NCBI GenBank assembly: GCA_905221605.1
Contig: CAJNDS010002612.1
Span: 1,123,436-1,187,435, forward strand
Source of the DNA: Symbiodinium natans
Taxonomy: Eukaryota > Sar > Dinophyceae > Suessiales > Symbiodiniaceae
Length of the DNA: 64,000 nucleotides
Direction of reading: 5' to 3'
Below the pieces are notes generated by a model that saw only the letters and a list, made by a program, of their open reading frames with translations, made no database searches and was not told where the DNA came from. Below, piece after piece: positions 47,570 to 60,415 of the stretch (position 1 is the stretch's first letter; every line of letters starts with the position of its first letter). Both the position numbers and the translations under genes were made by a program.

Positions 47570-48160
47570 TAGACAGAATTTAATTCATTAAATTCCTTAA
47601 TTTCCACTTTCCCCCTGGAATTTAATGAATTTAATCAATTAATTCAATTAATTCATTTATTTCCAAAGGGGGGGGGGCGGAATTAATTGAATTAGTTGAA
47701 TTAATTGAATTAATTGAACCCCCCCCTTTGGAAATAAATGAATTAATTGAATTAATTGAATTAATTGAATTAATTGAATTAATTGAATTAATTGAAATAA
47801 TTGAATTAATTCAATTAATTCAATTAATTCCACCTCCCCTTTGGAAATAAATGAATTAATTGAATTAATTGAATTAGTTGAATTATTTCGATTAATTCAA
47901 TTAATTCAATTAATTCAATTATTTCCAAATGGGGGGGATTCCCCAGCCCCCACCCCTCCCCCCCCTTTGGAAATAAATGAATTAATTGAATTAATTGAAT
48001 TAATTGAATTAATTCAATTAATTCAATTAATTCAATTAATTGATTTATTTCCAAAGGGGGGTGGAATTAATTGAATTAATTCAATTAATTCAATTAATTC
48101 AATTAATTCAATTAATTCATTTATTTCCAAATGGGGGGGATTCCCCAGACCCCACCCCCC
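47570..48160. repeat. AATTAATTG/AATTAATTC palindromic satellite
   Basis: Runs of GAATTAATT meet runs of CAATTAATT head to head, each block closed by CCTTTGGAAATAAATG and CATTTATTTCCAAAGG. Each block can form a long AT hairpin. The 9-bp period opens IELIELIEL-type ORFs on both strands. Confidence 0.9.
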
Positions 48161-48782
48161 CAGCTCGATTTGGCCAAATTTTGCCCGGAGGCTGCCCGTC
48201 AAAATTTGGCCAAATCGAGCCGCGCCTTTCTGGAGGCCCGAAATTATTTAAACTATCGCGGCTCGATTTGGCCAAATTTTGCCGGGCAGCCTCCGGGCAA
48301 AGTTTGGCCAAATCGAGCCACGCATTTCTCATCGCATACGAAGGGCAGCCCGATTTGGCCAAATTTTGCCCGGAAGCTGCCCGGCAAAATTTGGCCAAAT
48401 CGAGCCGCGATAGTTTAAAAAATTCGGGCCTTCAGAAAGGCGCGGCTCGATTTGGCCAAATTTTGCCCGGAGGCTGCCCGGCAAAATTTGGCCAAATCGA
48501 GCCGCGCATTTCTCATCGCGTTCGACGAGCAGCCCGATTTGGCCAAATTTTGCCCGCAGACTGCCCGGCAAAATCTGGCCAAATCGAGCCGCGCCTTTCT
48601 GGAGGCCCGAAATTATTTAAACTATCGCGGCTCGGTTTGGCCAAATTTTGCCGGGAAGTCTGCGGGCAAAATTTGGCCAAATCGGGCTGCTCTTCGTATG
48701 CCATGAGAAATGCGCGGCTCGATTTGGCCAAATTTTGCCCGGCAAAATTTGGCCAAATCGAGCCGCGATAGTTTAAATAATT
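48160..48782. repeat. TTTGGCCAAATTTTGCC palindromic repeat block
   Basis: About ten copies of CTCGATTTGGCCAAATTTTG appear in alternating orientation around short spacers (GCCCGGAGGCTGCCCGGC, ATTATTTAAACTATCGCGG, TTTCTCATCGCATACGA). The block is nearly a nested palindrome and is inserted between AATTAATT blocks. Confidence 0.9.
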
Positions 48783-49740
48783 TCGTTCAATTAGTTCATT
48801 CATTTCCAAATGGGGGGGATTCCCCAGCCCCCACCCCCCCCTTTGGAAATAAATGAATTAATTGAATTAATTCAATTAATTCAATTAATTCATTTATTCC
48901 CAAAGGGGGGGGTGGAATTAATTGAATTAATTGAATTAATTGAATTAATTGAATTAATTGAATTAATTGAATTAATTGAATTGATTCAATTAATTCAATT
49001 AATTCAATTAATTCAATTAATTCAATTAATTCAATTAATTCAATTAATTCAATTAATTCAAGTAATTCATTTATTTCCAAATGGGGGGATTCCCCAGCCC
49101 CCACCCCTCCCCCCCCTTTGGAAATAAATGAATTAATTGAATTAATTGAATTAATTGAAATAATTGAATTAATTCAATTAATTCAATTAATTCCACCCCC
49201 CCTTTGGAAATAAATGAATTAATTGAATTAATTGAATTAATTGAATTAATTGAATTAATTGAATTAATTCAATTAATTCAATTAATTCATTTATTTCCAA
49301 AGGGGGGGGAGGGGTGGGGGCTGGGGAATCCCCCCCATTTGGAAATAAATGAATTAATTGAATTAATTGAATTAATTGAATTAATTGAATTAATTGAAAT
49401 AATTGAATTAATTCAATTAATTCAATTAATTCCACCTCCCCTTTGGAAATAAATGAATTAATTGAATTAATTGAATTAATTGAATTAATTCAATTAATTC
49501 AATTCATTCAATTAATTCATTTATTTCCAAAGGGGGGGGTGGGGGCTGGGGAATCCCCCCCATTTGGAAATAAATGAATTACTGGAATTAATTGAAATAA
49601 TTGAATTAATTCTATTAATTAAATTAATTCCACCTCCCCTTTGGAAATAAATCAATTAATTGAATTAATTGAATTAATTCAATTATTTCAATTAATTCAA
49701 GTAATTCATTTATTTCCAAATGGGGGGTGGGGGCTGGGGC
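48783..49740. repeat. AATTAATTG/AATTAATTC palindromic satellite, second block
   Basis: Same structure as 47570-48160, with five further head-to-head blocks separated by GGGGGGATTCCCCAGCCCCC. Confidence 0.9.
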
Positions 49741-49741
49741 A

Positions 49742-49880
49742 TCCTCCTCTCCTCAATACTAAATCACGAGCCCGGGCCTCCCGCAATACTAAATCACGAG
49801 CCGGGCCTCCCCCCAATACTAATTTACGAGCCCGGGCCTCCTCCCAATACTAAATCACGAGCCCTCCTCCCCCCAATACT
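49742..49880 (+). repeat. ~30-bp tandem repeat (CAATACTAAATCACGAGCC)
   Basis: Five units of CAATACTAAATCACGAGCC plus CGGGCCTCC-type spacers, a transition between the AT satellite and the ~55-bp satellite. Confidence 0.85.
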
Positions 49881-49884
49881 AGGG

Positions 49885-52140
49885 CACAGTTTTTGCTCCA
49901 AAAAGTGACATCGCAAGCCCTGGTCCCTAAGATTTTGAGTTCATTTCTTGCCCCAAAGAGTAACATCGCAAGCCCTGGTCCCTAAGATTTTGGGCTCATT
50001 TCTTGCCCCAAAGAGTAACGTCGCAAGCCCTGGTCCCTATTATTTGGGGCCCAGTTTTTGCTCCAAAGAGTCAAATCGCAAGCCCTGGTCCCTAAGATTT
50101 TGGACTCAGTTTTTTGCTCCAAAGCAAGCCCTGGTCCTTAAGATTTTGGGCTCATTTCTTGCTCCGAAGAGTCAAATCGCAAGCCCTGGTCCCGAAGATT
50201 TCGGGTTCAATTTTTGCTCCACAGAGTCAAACCGCAAGCCCTGGTCCCTAGGATTTGGGGCACAGTTTTTTGCTCCAAAGGGTCAAATCGCAAGCCCTGC
50301 TCCCTAAGATTTTGGGCTCATTTCTTGCCCAAAAGAGTGACATCGCAAGCCCTGGTCCCTAAGATCTTGGGCCCAGTTGCTCCAAAGAGTCAAATCGCAA
50401 GCCATGGTCCCTAAGATTTTGGGCCCACTTTTTGCTCCAAAGGGTCAAATCGCAAGCCCTGGTCCCTAAGATTTTGGGTTCAATCTTTGCTCCAAAGAGT
50501 AACATCGCAAGCCCTGGTCCCTAAGATTTGGGGCCCAGTTTTTGCTCCGAAGAGTCAAATCGCAAGCCCTGGTCCCTAAGATTTTGGGTTCAATTTTTGC
50601 TCCAAAGAGTGACATCGCAAGCTCTGGTCCCTAAGATTGGGGGCCCAGTTTTGGCTCCAAAGAGTGACATCGCAAGTCCTGGTCCCTAAGATTTTGGGTT
50701 CAATTTTTGCTCCAAAGAGTGACATCGCAAGCCCTGGTCCTTAAGATTTGGGGCCCAGTTTTTGCTCCAAAGAGTAACATCGCAAGCCCTGGTCCCTAAG
50801 ATTTTGGGCCCAGTTTTTGCTCCAAAGAGTCAAATCGCAAGCCCTGGTCCCTAAGATTTGGGGCCCAGTTTTTGCTCCAAAGAGTGACATCGCAAGTCCT
50901 GGTCCCTAAGATTTTGGGTTCAATTTTTGCTCCGAAGAGTCAAATCGCAAGCCCTGGTCCCGAAGATTTCGGGTTCAATTTTTGCTCCAAAGAGTCAAAC
51001 CGCAAGCCCTGGTCCCTAAGATTTGGGGCACAGTTTTTGCTCCAAAGGGTCAAATCGCAAGCCCTGCTCCCTAAGATTTTGGGTTCATTTTTTGCTCCAA
51101 AGAGTGACATCGCAAGCCCTGGTCCCTAAGATCTTGGGCCCAGTTTTTGCTCCAAAGAGTCAAATCGCAAGCTCTGGTCCCTAAGATTTTGGGTTCAATT
51201 TTTGCTCCAAAGAGTCAAATCGCAAGCCCTGGTCCCTAAGATTTGGGGCCCAGTTTTTGCTCCAAAGAGTCCAATCGCAAGCCCTGGTCCCTAAGATTTT
51301 GGGCCCAGTTTTTGCTCCAAAGAGTCACATCGCAAGCCCTGGTCCCTAAGATTTGGGGCCCAGTTTTTGCTCCAAAGAGTGACATCGCAAGTCCTGGTCC
51401 CTAAGATTTTGGGTTCAATTTTTGCTCCAAAGAGTGACATCGCAAGCCCTTGTCCCTAAGATTTTGGGCCCAGTTTTTGGTTCAAAGAGTCAAATCGCAA
51501 GCCCTGGTCCCTAAGATTTTGGGGCGCAGTTTTTGCTCCGAAGAGTCAAATCGCAAGCCCTGGTCCCTAAGATTTGGGGCCCAGTTTTTGCTCCAAAGAG
51601 TGACATCGCAAACCCTGCTCCCTAAGATTTTGGGCACAGTTTTTGCTCCAAAGAGTCAAATCGCAAGCCCTGGTCCCTAAGACTTTGGGTTCAATTTTGC
51701 TCCAAAGAGTGACATCGCAAGCCCTGGTCCCTAAGATTTGGGGCCCAGTTTTTGCGCCAAAGAGTAAAATCGCAAGCCCTGGTCCCTAAGATTTTTGGGT
51801 CGATTTTTGCTCCAAAGAGTCAAATCGCAAGCCCTGGTCCCTAAGTTTTCGGGGTCGATTTGTGCTCCACAGAGTCAAATCGCAAGCCCTGGTCCCTAAG
51901 ATTTCGGGGTCGATTTGTGCTCCACGGAGTCAAATTGCAAGCCCTGGTCCCCAAGATTTTGGGCCCAGTATTTGCTCCAAAAGGTGAAATCGCAAGCCCC
52001 GGTTTTTAAGATTTTGGGCTCATTTCTTGCTCCAAAGAGTAACATCGCAAGCCCTGGTCCCTAAGATTTTGGAATCGATTTTTGCTCCAAAGAGTCAGAT
52101 CGCAAGCCCTGGTCCTAAAATGTTGGGCTCAATTTGTGCT
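49885..52140 (+). repeat. ~55-bp satellite (ATCGCAAGCCCTGGTCCCTA)
   Basis: About 40 units of ATCGCAAGCCCTGGTCCCTA + AGATTTTGGGCCCAGTTTTT + GCTCCAAAGAGTCAA, differing mainly by TTCAATTT/CCCAGTTT and GACATC/CAAATC alternatives. The family recurs at 59094-60415. Confidence 0.95.
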
Positions 52141-52147
52141 TTTCCCT

Positions 52148-54060
52148 TTTCCCTACACATGGGCGATGGAACGGGTGTCCTTTTCAATCGTTTTCTGCAT
52201 CTTCAAGAGAAACAGGGACACCCCACAAGAAGGAAAAGCAACATAAGAGACAGGGAGGGAAATTGACCCTTTCCTCTCTTCTTATCTGCTATTTTTCTTA
52301 TTCGCTTCAAAAAGCAACATAAGGGAAAGGGGATTTCCTGAAGAGGAGAGAGGGAACCTATCTGTGAAAAGCAAGAATGGTTTTTTCTAGTTCGAAAGGG
52401 AATAGGGAGAGACAAGGGAGAGATGATATGTACAGCTTTGCGCCTTATTTTGTGATTCCGTCTCCTGTCTCTTCTATTCCTTGCAGCACGCTTCGGGAAA
52501 CATAGCATCCTTGTTATCTTTCCTCTCTCACTTCCCTTTCCCTTCTCTTCTTCCGCTTCCTTTTAACTGATAAAACACAAGAAAGGAACTCATACGATAA
52601 AGCAGTGAAAAGGTAAGCAGAGGGTGACTCCTTGCGCGTGAGCCTTTCCATAATACTCCATCATATTCATCCTCTCGGCCTATCTCTTCTGTTCCTTTCC
52701 TTACTCTTCTCCTTCTCATAGTTCTTCCTTTTTGTTTTTCTCATTACGAAAAGAAAGAGGGAAGGGAGAAACAAGGGAGAGAGAATAGATAAAGAAGAGT
52801 GCCATCTTCTCTGCGCCTTGTTTTTTCTCTCCCTCTTCTCTATTCATCTGTCTTCTATTCTCTTCCTTGCTCTTCCCATTAAATATGCAATCCTTGGTAT
52901 CTCTCCTCTCTCCTTCTCTCTTCCTCCAACAGATGTGCTTTTGGATCGTTTTCTGCATCTTCAAGCGATAAAAAAGGACACAGACTGCGATTAAAAGGGA
53001 CGCCCATGTTGGATTGGCAGCAAGCCCAGCTGATGCTCATGATTCTCTCTCTTTCCCTACACATGGGCGATGGAACGGGTGTCCTTTTCAATCGTTTTCT
53101 GCATCTTCAAGAGAAAAAGGGACACCCCACAAGAAGGAAAAGCAACATAAGAGATAGGGAGGGAAATTGACCCTTTCCTCTCTTCTTATCTGCTATTTTT
53201 CTTATTCGATTCAAAAAGCAACATAAGGGAAAGGGGATTTCCTGAAGAGGAGAGAGGGAACCTATCTGTGAAAAGCAAGAATGGTTTTTTCTAGTTCGAA
53301 AGGGAATAGGGAGAGACAAGGGAGAGATGATATGTACAGCTTTGCGCCTTATTTTGTGATTCCGTCTCCTTGCTTCCTGTCTCTTCTATTCCTTGCAGCA
53401 CGCTTCGGGAAACATAGCATCCTTGTTATCTTTCCTCTCTCACTTCCCTTTCCCTTCTCTTCTTCCGCTTCCTTTTAACTGATAAAACACAAGAAAGGAA
53501 CTCATATGATAAAGCAGTGAAAAGGTAAGCAGAGGGTGACTCCTTGCGCGTGAGCCTTTCCATAATACTCCATCATATTCATCCTCTCGGCCTATCTCTT
53601 CTGTTCCTTTCCTTACTCTTCTCCTTCTCATAGTTCTTCCTTTTTGTTTTTCTCATTTCGAAAAGAAAGAGGGAAGGGAGAAACAAGGGAGAGAGAATAG
53701 ATAAAGAAGAGCGCCATCTTCTCTATTCATCTGTCTTCTATTCTCTTCCTTGCTCTTCCCATTAAATATGCAATCCTTGGTATCTCTCCTCTCTCCTTCT
53801 CTCTTCCTCCAACAGATGTGCTTTTGTATCGTTTTCTGCATCTTCAAGCGAGAAAAAAGGACACAGAATGCGATTAAAAGGGACGCCCATGTTGGATTGG
53901 CAGCAAGCCCAGCTGATGCTCATGATTCTCTCTCTTTTTTCCTACATATGGGCGATGGAACGGGTGTCCTTTTCAATCGTTTTCTGCATCTTCAAGAGAA
54001 AAAGGGACACCCCACAAGAAGGAAAAGTAACATAAGAGATAGGGAGGGAAATTGAAGAAC
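52148..54060 (+). repeat. CT-rich ~0.9-kb tandem units within copy 1
   Basis: The landmark CATGGGCGATGGAACGGGTG occurs at about 52157, 53062 and 53947 (ATGGGCGATGG in the third). Units have long pyrimidine tracts (CTCTCTTCCTCC). The short ORFs in them change between copies and are not supported as genes. Confidence 0.85.
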
Positions 54061-55192
54061 TCCTCATTGTACTTGGTCATTCCCTTTCCTCTCTTCTTAT
54101 CTGCCCATTTTCTGTGCGCCTTGTTTTGTCTCCCCCTCTTCTCCCATCATCTCTCTTCTGGTCTTTTCTTTGCTCTTCCCATTAAAAATGCAACCCTTTT
54201 TATGTCTCCTCTCTCCTTCTCTCTCCCTCCTCTTCTCCTGTTCCCTTCTAAGAGGGGAATGGAGGCCCTGTTCCTTTTCCTCTTTCAATGGATGGGGGAG
54301 TGGGCGGAGTTGGCCCCTTGCCCGTACACCCTCCCCATGCTTCAGCAAACCCCTCCTCTCGCCCTATCGCCTCTGTTTTTTTTCCTTGTGCCCAAACGGA
54401 AAACGAAAACGGGTTCCTTTATATGTTCATTGTCCTTCCTTTTGTTTTTTTATTTCACAGGGAAAAGAACCAGAGAAGAGGAAGATAAGAACGAGAGGTG
54501 AGATGAAAACGGCACCATCTTCTCTTTGCCTTATTTTTGAACCTCCCTCTCCTGTCTTAATTTCTCTTCCACTCTTTTTTTCCATTGCTCTTCCCATAAT
54601 ATTGCATTCCTTTTGATAACTCACAGGAAATTAAAATGGCCTCCTTGTTGTCTCTCCTCTCTCACTTCCCTTTCCCTTCTCTCCTTCTGTTTCCGTTTAA
54701 TTTTAACTGATAAAACACAAGAAAGGAGCTTGTAAAATCAAGCAGTGGAAGGGTAAGCAGAAGGTGACTCCTTGTGCGTGGACCTTTGCCGTACTTCACC
54801 ATACCCCTCTTTTCGGCCTATCTCTTCGGCTCTTTTCCTAACCCCTCTTCTTTTCATCTTTCTTTTTGTTTTTCTCATTTCGAAAAGACAGAGGGAACGG
54901 AGAGATAAGGGAGAGAGGATAGATAAAGAAGAGTACCATCTTCTTTGCGCCTTGTTTTATCTCTCTTCTATTCTTTTCTTGGCTCTTCCCATGAAAATCG
55001 TGTTCCTCTTATCTTTCCCTCCTTCTCTCCCTTCTCTTCTCCTCACGAGAGCCTTCGACTTTAGGATTGAGGAGAAAAAGAGAAGAGAAAAGAGGAACTA
55101 CCTGTTTCTTGTTCCTGAGGCCTCCATAGTACGACTGACGTGACAGCAGCGTACCCTCGTGGAAACGTGTATGGCTATAAGAAAACCCGAGT
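54061..55192 (+). repeat. Related CT-rich unit, diverged
   Basis: It shares CCCATTAAAAATGCAACCCT, CTGATAAAACACAAGAAAGG and GACTCCTTG.GCGTG with the ~0.9-kb units but has its own middle. It holds several open frames (e.g. 54052-54501) of low complexity, duplicated at 62334-62900. Confidence 0.6.
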
Positions 55193-55229
55193 CCCAGCTT
55201 CCAAATAGACCCTATTTAAGCCACCCACC

Positions 55230-58200
55230 CCTACCACCGCAAGCCGCCGCGAGCAAACTTGAGGGTTGGACTGTTCCGGACTATGTGACAACATTTCTTC
55301 TTATGCCCTTTTGTGCAGACCAGTACTTGTCTCAAGTGGTTGTGTCCTCCTAGGGTTGCCAAGGAATCACATAACAACAGCTGACAGAAATCCGTCTTCA
55401 ACATAAGTAAACACCATTGCACTCCCTTGATCCTGTGTGTGAGGCCTCTTTCTCCCTTCGTTTCTTGTTTTGTTTCTCTTTCTTTCCTTCCTTCCTTCCT
55501 TCCTTCCTTCCTTCCTTCCTTCCTTCCTTCCTTCCTTTTTTCTTTCTTTCTTTCTTGCTTTCTTTCCTGGGGCTTGGGGGTGACCCCCTGTGACTGCCCC
55601 GAACCGGTGAACCTGCGCAACGTACTCTCTTTCTTCTCTCTCTCTCTCACACACAGGCAACTGGCAGGAGGGCAGACTGTCGACTGGCTGTCCCACTCTT
55701 TTTCGAACAACTTGAACTATACACATGCCAGACCCTACCTCCTCCAGATCCAATCCATTCTCGGATTGCCCCCTGCACTACAATGCTCCGAGCAACTGTA
55801 GCTCTCGAGCACGGGGTTCTACAATGATGTCAAAGTGCTAAGCACAGGGCTGCCACCAAGAAGAAAACAATCACGTTGGGGAGCTGGGCAAGGCAGCCAA
55901 TGGACGACAAGTTCCCGACCGGTTGGCTTGCTTGATGTTGCATCGCTGTGCAAGATGAATAAGACCGACAGCAGTAGGGCAACTAAACTCTGAGGGACAT
56001 GCCATGCCAATCGTCGCCAAAACTTGTTCAGGACCTATCGATGCAACAAAACCACGCGCATGTACAAGCACGTAGGGCCATGGAGACTCTGAGATACTCT
56101 GAGACAGCAACTTGGCAGCCGGGGTCCCTGCTAACATCCTCTTGGGGTGGTGGAGCCGGCTCTGGGTCATCCAGGGTGGGAAAGTACTGACGCCGAGCAG
56201 CAGCAGCAGCTGTGGCCTCCTTGCAAATGAGGATCTCTGAGGTTCTCTTCTCTTGCATCTTAAGGCCGAAAGGCCCCTATACTGCTTTGCTTTTCTTCTT
56301 TTGGCGCACACACACACACACACACCAAGCAGCACCTGCATCGTCAGCATCCACGCGGCAGCTCCTGCACTTGTTCGCGGACTTTGGATAAGGTTTCAGC
56401 ATCTTCCAAATTGCTGTGACAAGGACACCAAATTTTTGCGATGTGATACAACTTGCAAAGTACAAAGCAAACGTCGGTTTGTCGTCTTTACATGCTACTA
56501 CCAGAAGGTCTGTACAGGCTTGGCTGGAGGGTGCTGTTTTGGTTGTTTCTCCTCCTCAAAACACGTGTGATGTGAAGGAACAACAGTTCGGTTGAAGTGA
56601 TCCGGGCCACGCACATCATGACAGGTGTGGAGTGGTTTTGGCGCGAATCGGCTCCACAGCTCTCCTGGCAGCGCGACCTGCACGGACCGCTCAATGGTAG
56701 GCTTCGCCGCAGGCTTCACCTCTTTGCAAACCAGACACTGCCAAAATTGCTCAAGTATGCGTCAGTTTTAGATGCTGAGATGGCTTTACATCACAAGGAA
56801 ATTCAAGCAAAGACCTTTTTTCCGGGATCGCGGCGCAGGCCAAAGCCTGCTCTTGCCAGCACGTGGCATGGGAAAATGAACATTATCCAATACTCAAGCG
56901 AATCAATTTCAGGAGCTACCGATGGGCAGACGCGTACATCTTCAGGCCACGTTCCCACTCACGTTCGCCAAGCCCGCTGGGAGTCCTCCCAACAACAAGC
57001 ATGACAGTGCAAGACAACGCAGGTGAGCATCACGGTCAGGCACTGATGCTTCCCTTCCTGTAGGCAGCACAATGTCCCTAACATGTCCTGACGGTAACCA
57101 CGCCTTTGCCGTTGGCCTCGCGGCAGGACTGCGCGACCATCCCGCAGTGATCGCCCCTGGCAGGACAGCGTTTTCTTCTGAAGCCCCAAGAGGCTATCAA
57201 GCCCCATCAAGCCACGGAGCACCATAGGCAGTCATCGAAGAAAAGCCTAAGCCCAATGCACATTTATCACGATCTTCTGCCAGACAAGTAGGCAGGCGGC
57301 ATTCTGTCGTATGCCACGCCTGTGGCTTCCTGCCCAGGCGCAGAGAAAGCCCTCCCAACCAGACATGCCTTTTCTACCCAACTCGGCCATTGAAAGCAAC
57401 AGATCTGTATCTGCGACTGCCCCGCAGAGAGACTTCCTACGCCGTACAGGATCGGTGCGTCATCTTCGCGCATGGCACAACGAAGATACCGAATGAACAC
57501 ACGACTCAGCAAGACTGTCCCTTGGAGTTGTCTCGGCCTTCAGCCGGGGGAAGTGAGTCATCGCCTTGTTCGAAGAAAGGGGCGGCTGGCGGCCTGGAAA
57601 ACAATGCATGGCACAAATGACACCTAAAGCGCCTCTGTCTTCTTGAGAGCAATTCGGGACAAGTGGCTCAAAACTCAAGTACAGTTCCTCAAGAAGTCTC
57701 AACAGCCTGCCTGGAAACTGCATCGAACACTATCATAACTACGACTCTCGTACCCTTCTTGGCACCACGCTGGACATTAACGGCACCTCAAGCTCAAAAG
57801 CTCAGTCCGAGAGCCGAGATGCCGATCTGGTTGACGTCCTTCCCATCCCAATCTCGCAAGAGAAGCTGCCAGACTGTCACGCCAGGCAGCACCTGAGACA
57901 AGCACACAAGCTTGACAATTCTCCGCGACCACGACCACTGTCACTGCCTCCAGAAGCGAGAGTGCCTCAGGGAGTTTTTTCAGGGAACACTGGAAGTGAT
58001 AATACCAAGACTCTGTAACATCCCTGCAAATCCTGGCCTTGCGACCAACTTTCTCAGCAAAAGGGGTATCTGCGCTGCTGGCCACCGCTATTTTCATACC
58101 TGGATAGTTACCTCAGCTTTATCTTCTACACTACAATTCAAGGAAGCCACTCAGCTCTCATTGACATAATCACCTCCAGGCCACCTTCCGCGTGGTTCTG

Positions 58201-58993
58201 CAAGGCCTTCATTGCTCCTTATGTAACTTCGGCCGCAGCCATGACGTGCCATGACCACAGTCTCGTTCGGTGATGCAAGGAAACGGTCCTTTGTGCAATG
58301 AGATCTTGTCCACGCCGCTCATGACCTGAAGTTATTTAAGCCACATCCGTTGAAAACAAGCAAAGGATCCTTCACAAGATGGAAAGACTCTCGTCGTCTA
58401 CTTCGCAGACCGTGCCCCACTTCGGGCCCCAGCGCCGGTGACACCTTCACCTCCAGGAAGGTCGCCGAGGACGATGTCCTTGTCCGTCGGTATTGCCTCC
58501 ATCTCATACATCTCCTCAAGTTATGAGAGGGCAATTCCGTTGAAAACACTTCAGGTCTCTAATGGATCGTACGAGTGCCTCTCCTTGTCCCAGAGACAGG
58601 CATCCAAGTCAAAGACGCAGAGTTCCGGGTAGGGCCCTGCTCTGCCTTCACCTGCTTTCCTGCCCGGAATATTTCAGGCGTCATGCCAGCACAGGGAAGG
58701 AGGCAGTCAGATGGGGCTCCTAAAGACTGGGCGCACTGCCGGTCGCCATCGAAAGCCTGTAAAGGCTAGACCTCAATCGGTATGCCCGGAGTTTGTCAGG
58801 CACAACACGGACATCTGCAGTTGAACTTTCCGGCACGTGCGGCACAGAACCGAAAAGTGCTCGCGGCCAAAGTGTTGAAGTGCTTCGTTGTGCAAGAAAG
58901 CACAACATGTGAAGCAGCAGAGGATCAGACAGTGCCACCAGAGTAGGCCAACTGGTACAAACCAGCAGCGTCTCAACATGGCTCTCATGGCTC
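55230..58993. other. Single-copy stretch without recognised gene
   Basis: This 3.8-kb stretch between the two duplicated blocks has balanced composition and short ORFs on both strands (longest about 160 codons at 55231-55710 and 55871-56350, minus strand). None shows a recognisable domain, and they overlap each other. It contains a CA microsatellite (56307-56325). It may be an old decayed element or introns of an unseen gene. Confidence 0.4.
55480..55535 (-). repeat. CCTT/TTCC microsatellite
   Basis: About 13 CTTC units followed by TTTC units. Confidence 0.95.
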
Positions 58994-59093
58994 NNNNNNN
59001 NNNNNNNNNNNNNNNNNNNNNNNNNNNNNNNNNNNNNNNNNNNNNNNNNNNNNNNNNNNNNNNNNNNNNNNNNNNNNNNNNNNNNNNNNNNNN
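58994..59093. other. Assembly gap (100 N)
   Basis: A run of exactly 100 N, the conventional size for an unknown gap. Left of it is single-copy sequence, right of it the ~55-bp satellite. Confidence 1.
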
Positions 59094-60415
59094 ATCGCAA
59101 GCAATGGTCCCTAAAATTTGGGGCCCAGTTTTTGCTCCAGAGAGTGACATCGCAAGTCCTGGTCCCTAAGATTTTGGGTTCAATTTTTGCTCCAAAGAGT
59201 GACATCGCAAGCCCTGGTCCTTAAGATTTTGGGTTCGTTTTTTGCTCCAAAGAGTGACATCGCAAGCCCTGGTCCCTAAGATTTGGGGCCCAGTTTTTGC
59301 GCCAAAGAGTCAAATCGCAAGCCCTGGTCCCTAAGATTTTGGGTTCATTTTTTGCTCCAAAGAGTGACATCGCAAGCCCTGGTCCCTAAGATCTTGGGCC
59401 CAGTTTTTGCTCCAAAGAGTCAAATCGCAAGCCCTGGTCCCTAAGATTTTGCATTCATTGTTGCTCCAAAGAGTGACATCGCAAGCCCTGGTCCCTAAGA
59501 TCTTGGGCCCAGTTTTTGCTCCGAAGAGTCAAATCGCAAGCCCTGGTCCCTAAGATTTTGGGTGCAATTTTTGCTCCAAAGAGTCAAATCGCAAGCCCTG
59601 GTCCCTAAGATTTGGGGCACAGTTTTTGCTCCAAAGAGTCAAATCGCAAGCCCTGGTCCCTAAGATTTTGGGTTTATTTTTTGCTCCAAAGAGTGACATC
59701 GCAAGCCCTTGTCCCTAAGATTTTGGGCCCAGTTTTTGGTTCAAAGAGTCAAATCGCAAGCCCTGGTCCCTAAGATTTTGGGCTCAATTTTTGCTCCAAA
59801 GAGTCAAACCGCAAGCCCCGGTCCCTAAGATTTGGGGCCCAGTTTTTGCTCCAAAGAGTCAAATCGCAAACCCTGCTCCCTAAGATTTTGGGCCCAGTTT
59901 TTGCTCCAAAGAGTCAAAGCGCACGCCCTGTCCCTAATACCTATTGGTTCATTTGCTCCAAAGAGTGACCTCGCAAGCCCTGGGCCCTAAGATTTGGGGC
60001 CCAGTGGTTTGTGCTCCAAAGAGTAAAATAGCAAGCCAGGCCCTTAGGAGGGATTTTTTGGGGCGAGAGAGAAGGTCGATTTTTGCTCCAAAGAGTCAAA
60101 TCGCAAGCCCTGGTCCCTAAGTTGTCGGGGTCGATTTGTGCTCCACAGAGTCAAATCGCAAGCCCTGGTCCCTAAGATTTCGGGGTCGATTTGTGCTCCA
60201 CGGAGTCAAATTGCAAGCCCTGGTCCCCAAGATTTTGGGCCCAGTATTTGCTCCAAAAGGTGAAATCGCAAGCCCCGGTTTTTAAGATTTTGGGCTCATT
60301 TCTTGCTCCAAAGAGTAACATCGCAAGCCCTGGTCCCTAAGATTTTGGAATCGATTTTTGCTCCAAAGAGTCAGATCGCAAGCCCTGGTCCTAAAATGTT
60401 GGGCTCAATTTGTGC
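59094..60415 (+). repeat. ~55-bp satellite, second array
   Basis: About 23 units of the same family as 49885-52140. A degenerate patch lies at 59920-60075. Confidence 0.95.

Larger units (their letters stand above)
51799..55229 (+). repeat. Segmental duplication, copy 1 (~3.4 kb)
   Basis: It begins within the ~55-bp satellite and ends just after CTTCCAAATAGACCCTATTT. Copy 2 is at about 60073-63512 with near identity. Small differences include a 10-bp deletion (TTGCTTCCTG, near 52465) and single-base changes. Confidence 0.9.

Noticed and set aside
47824-49452. ELIELIELI and QLIQLIQLI ORFs on both strands
   Set aside because: Pure translation of AATTAATTG/AATTAATTC units.
46380-52140. CRISPR-like array
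   Set aside because: Repeats are continuous tandem satellites without unique spacers of uniform size, and the context is eukaryotic.
52027-55143. Many 60-150-codon ORFs in the CT-rich blocks, some duplicated at 60303-63427
   Set aside because: Low-complexity Ser/Leu/Phe or Arg/Glu/Lys peptides that shift frame between otherwise identical tandem units, so no coding constraint is visible.
55231-56350. ~160-codon minus-strand ORFs in the single-copy stretch
   Set aside because: They overlap other frames, the first includes a CCTT microsatellite, and neither shows a recognisable domain.
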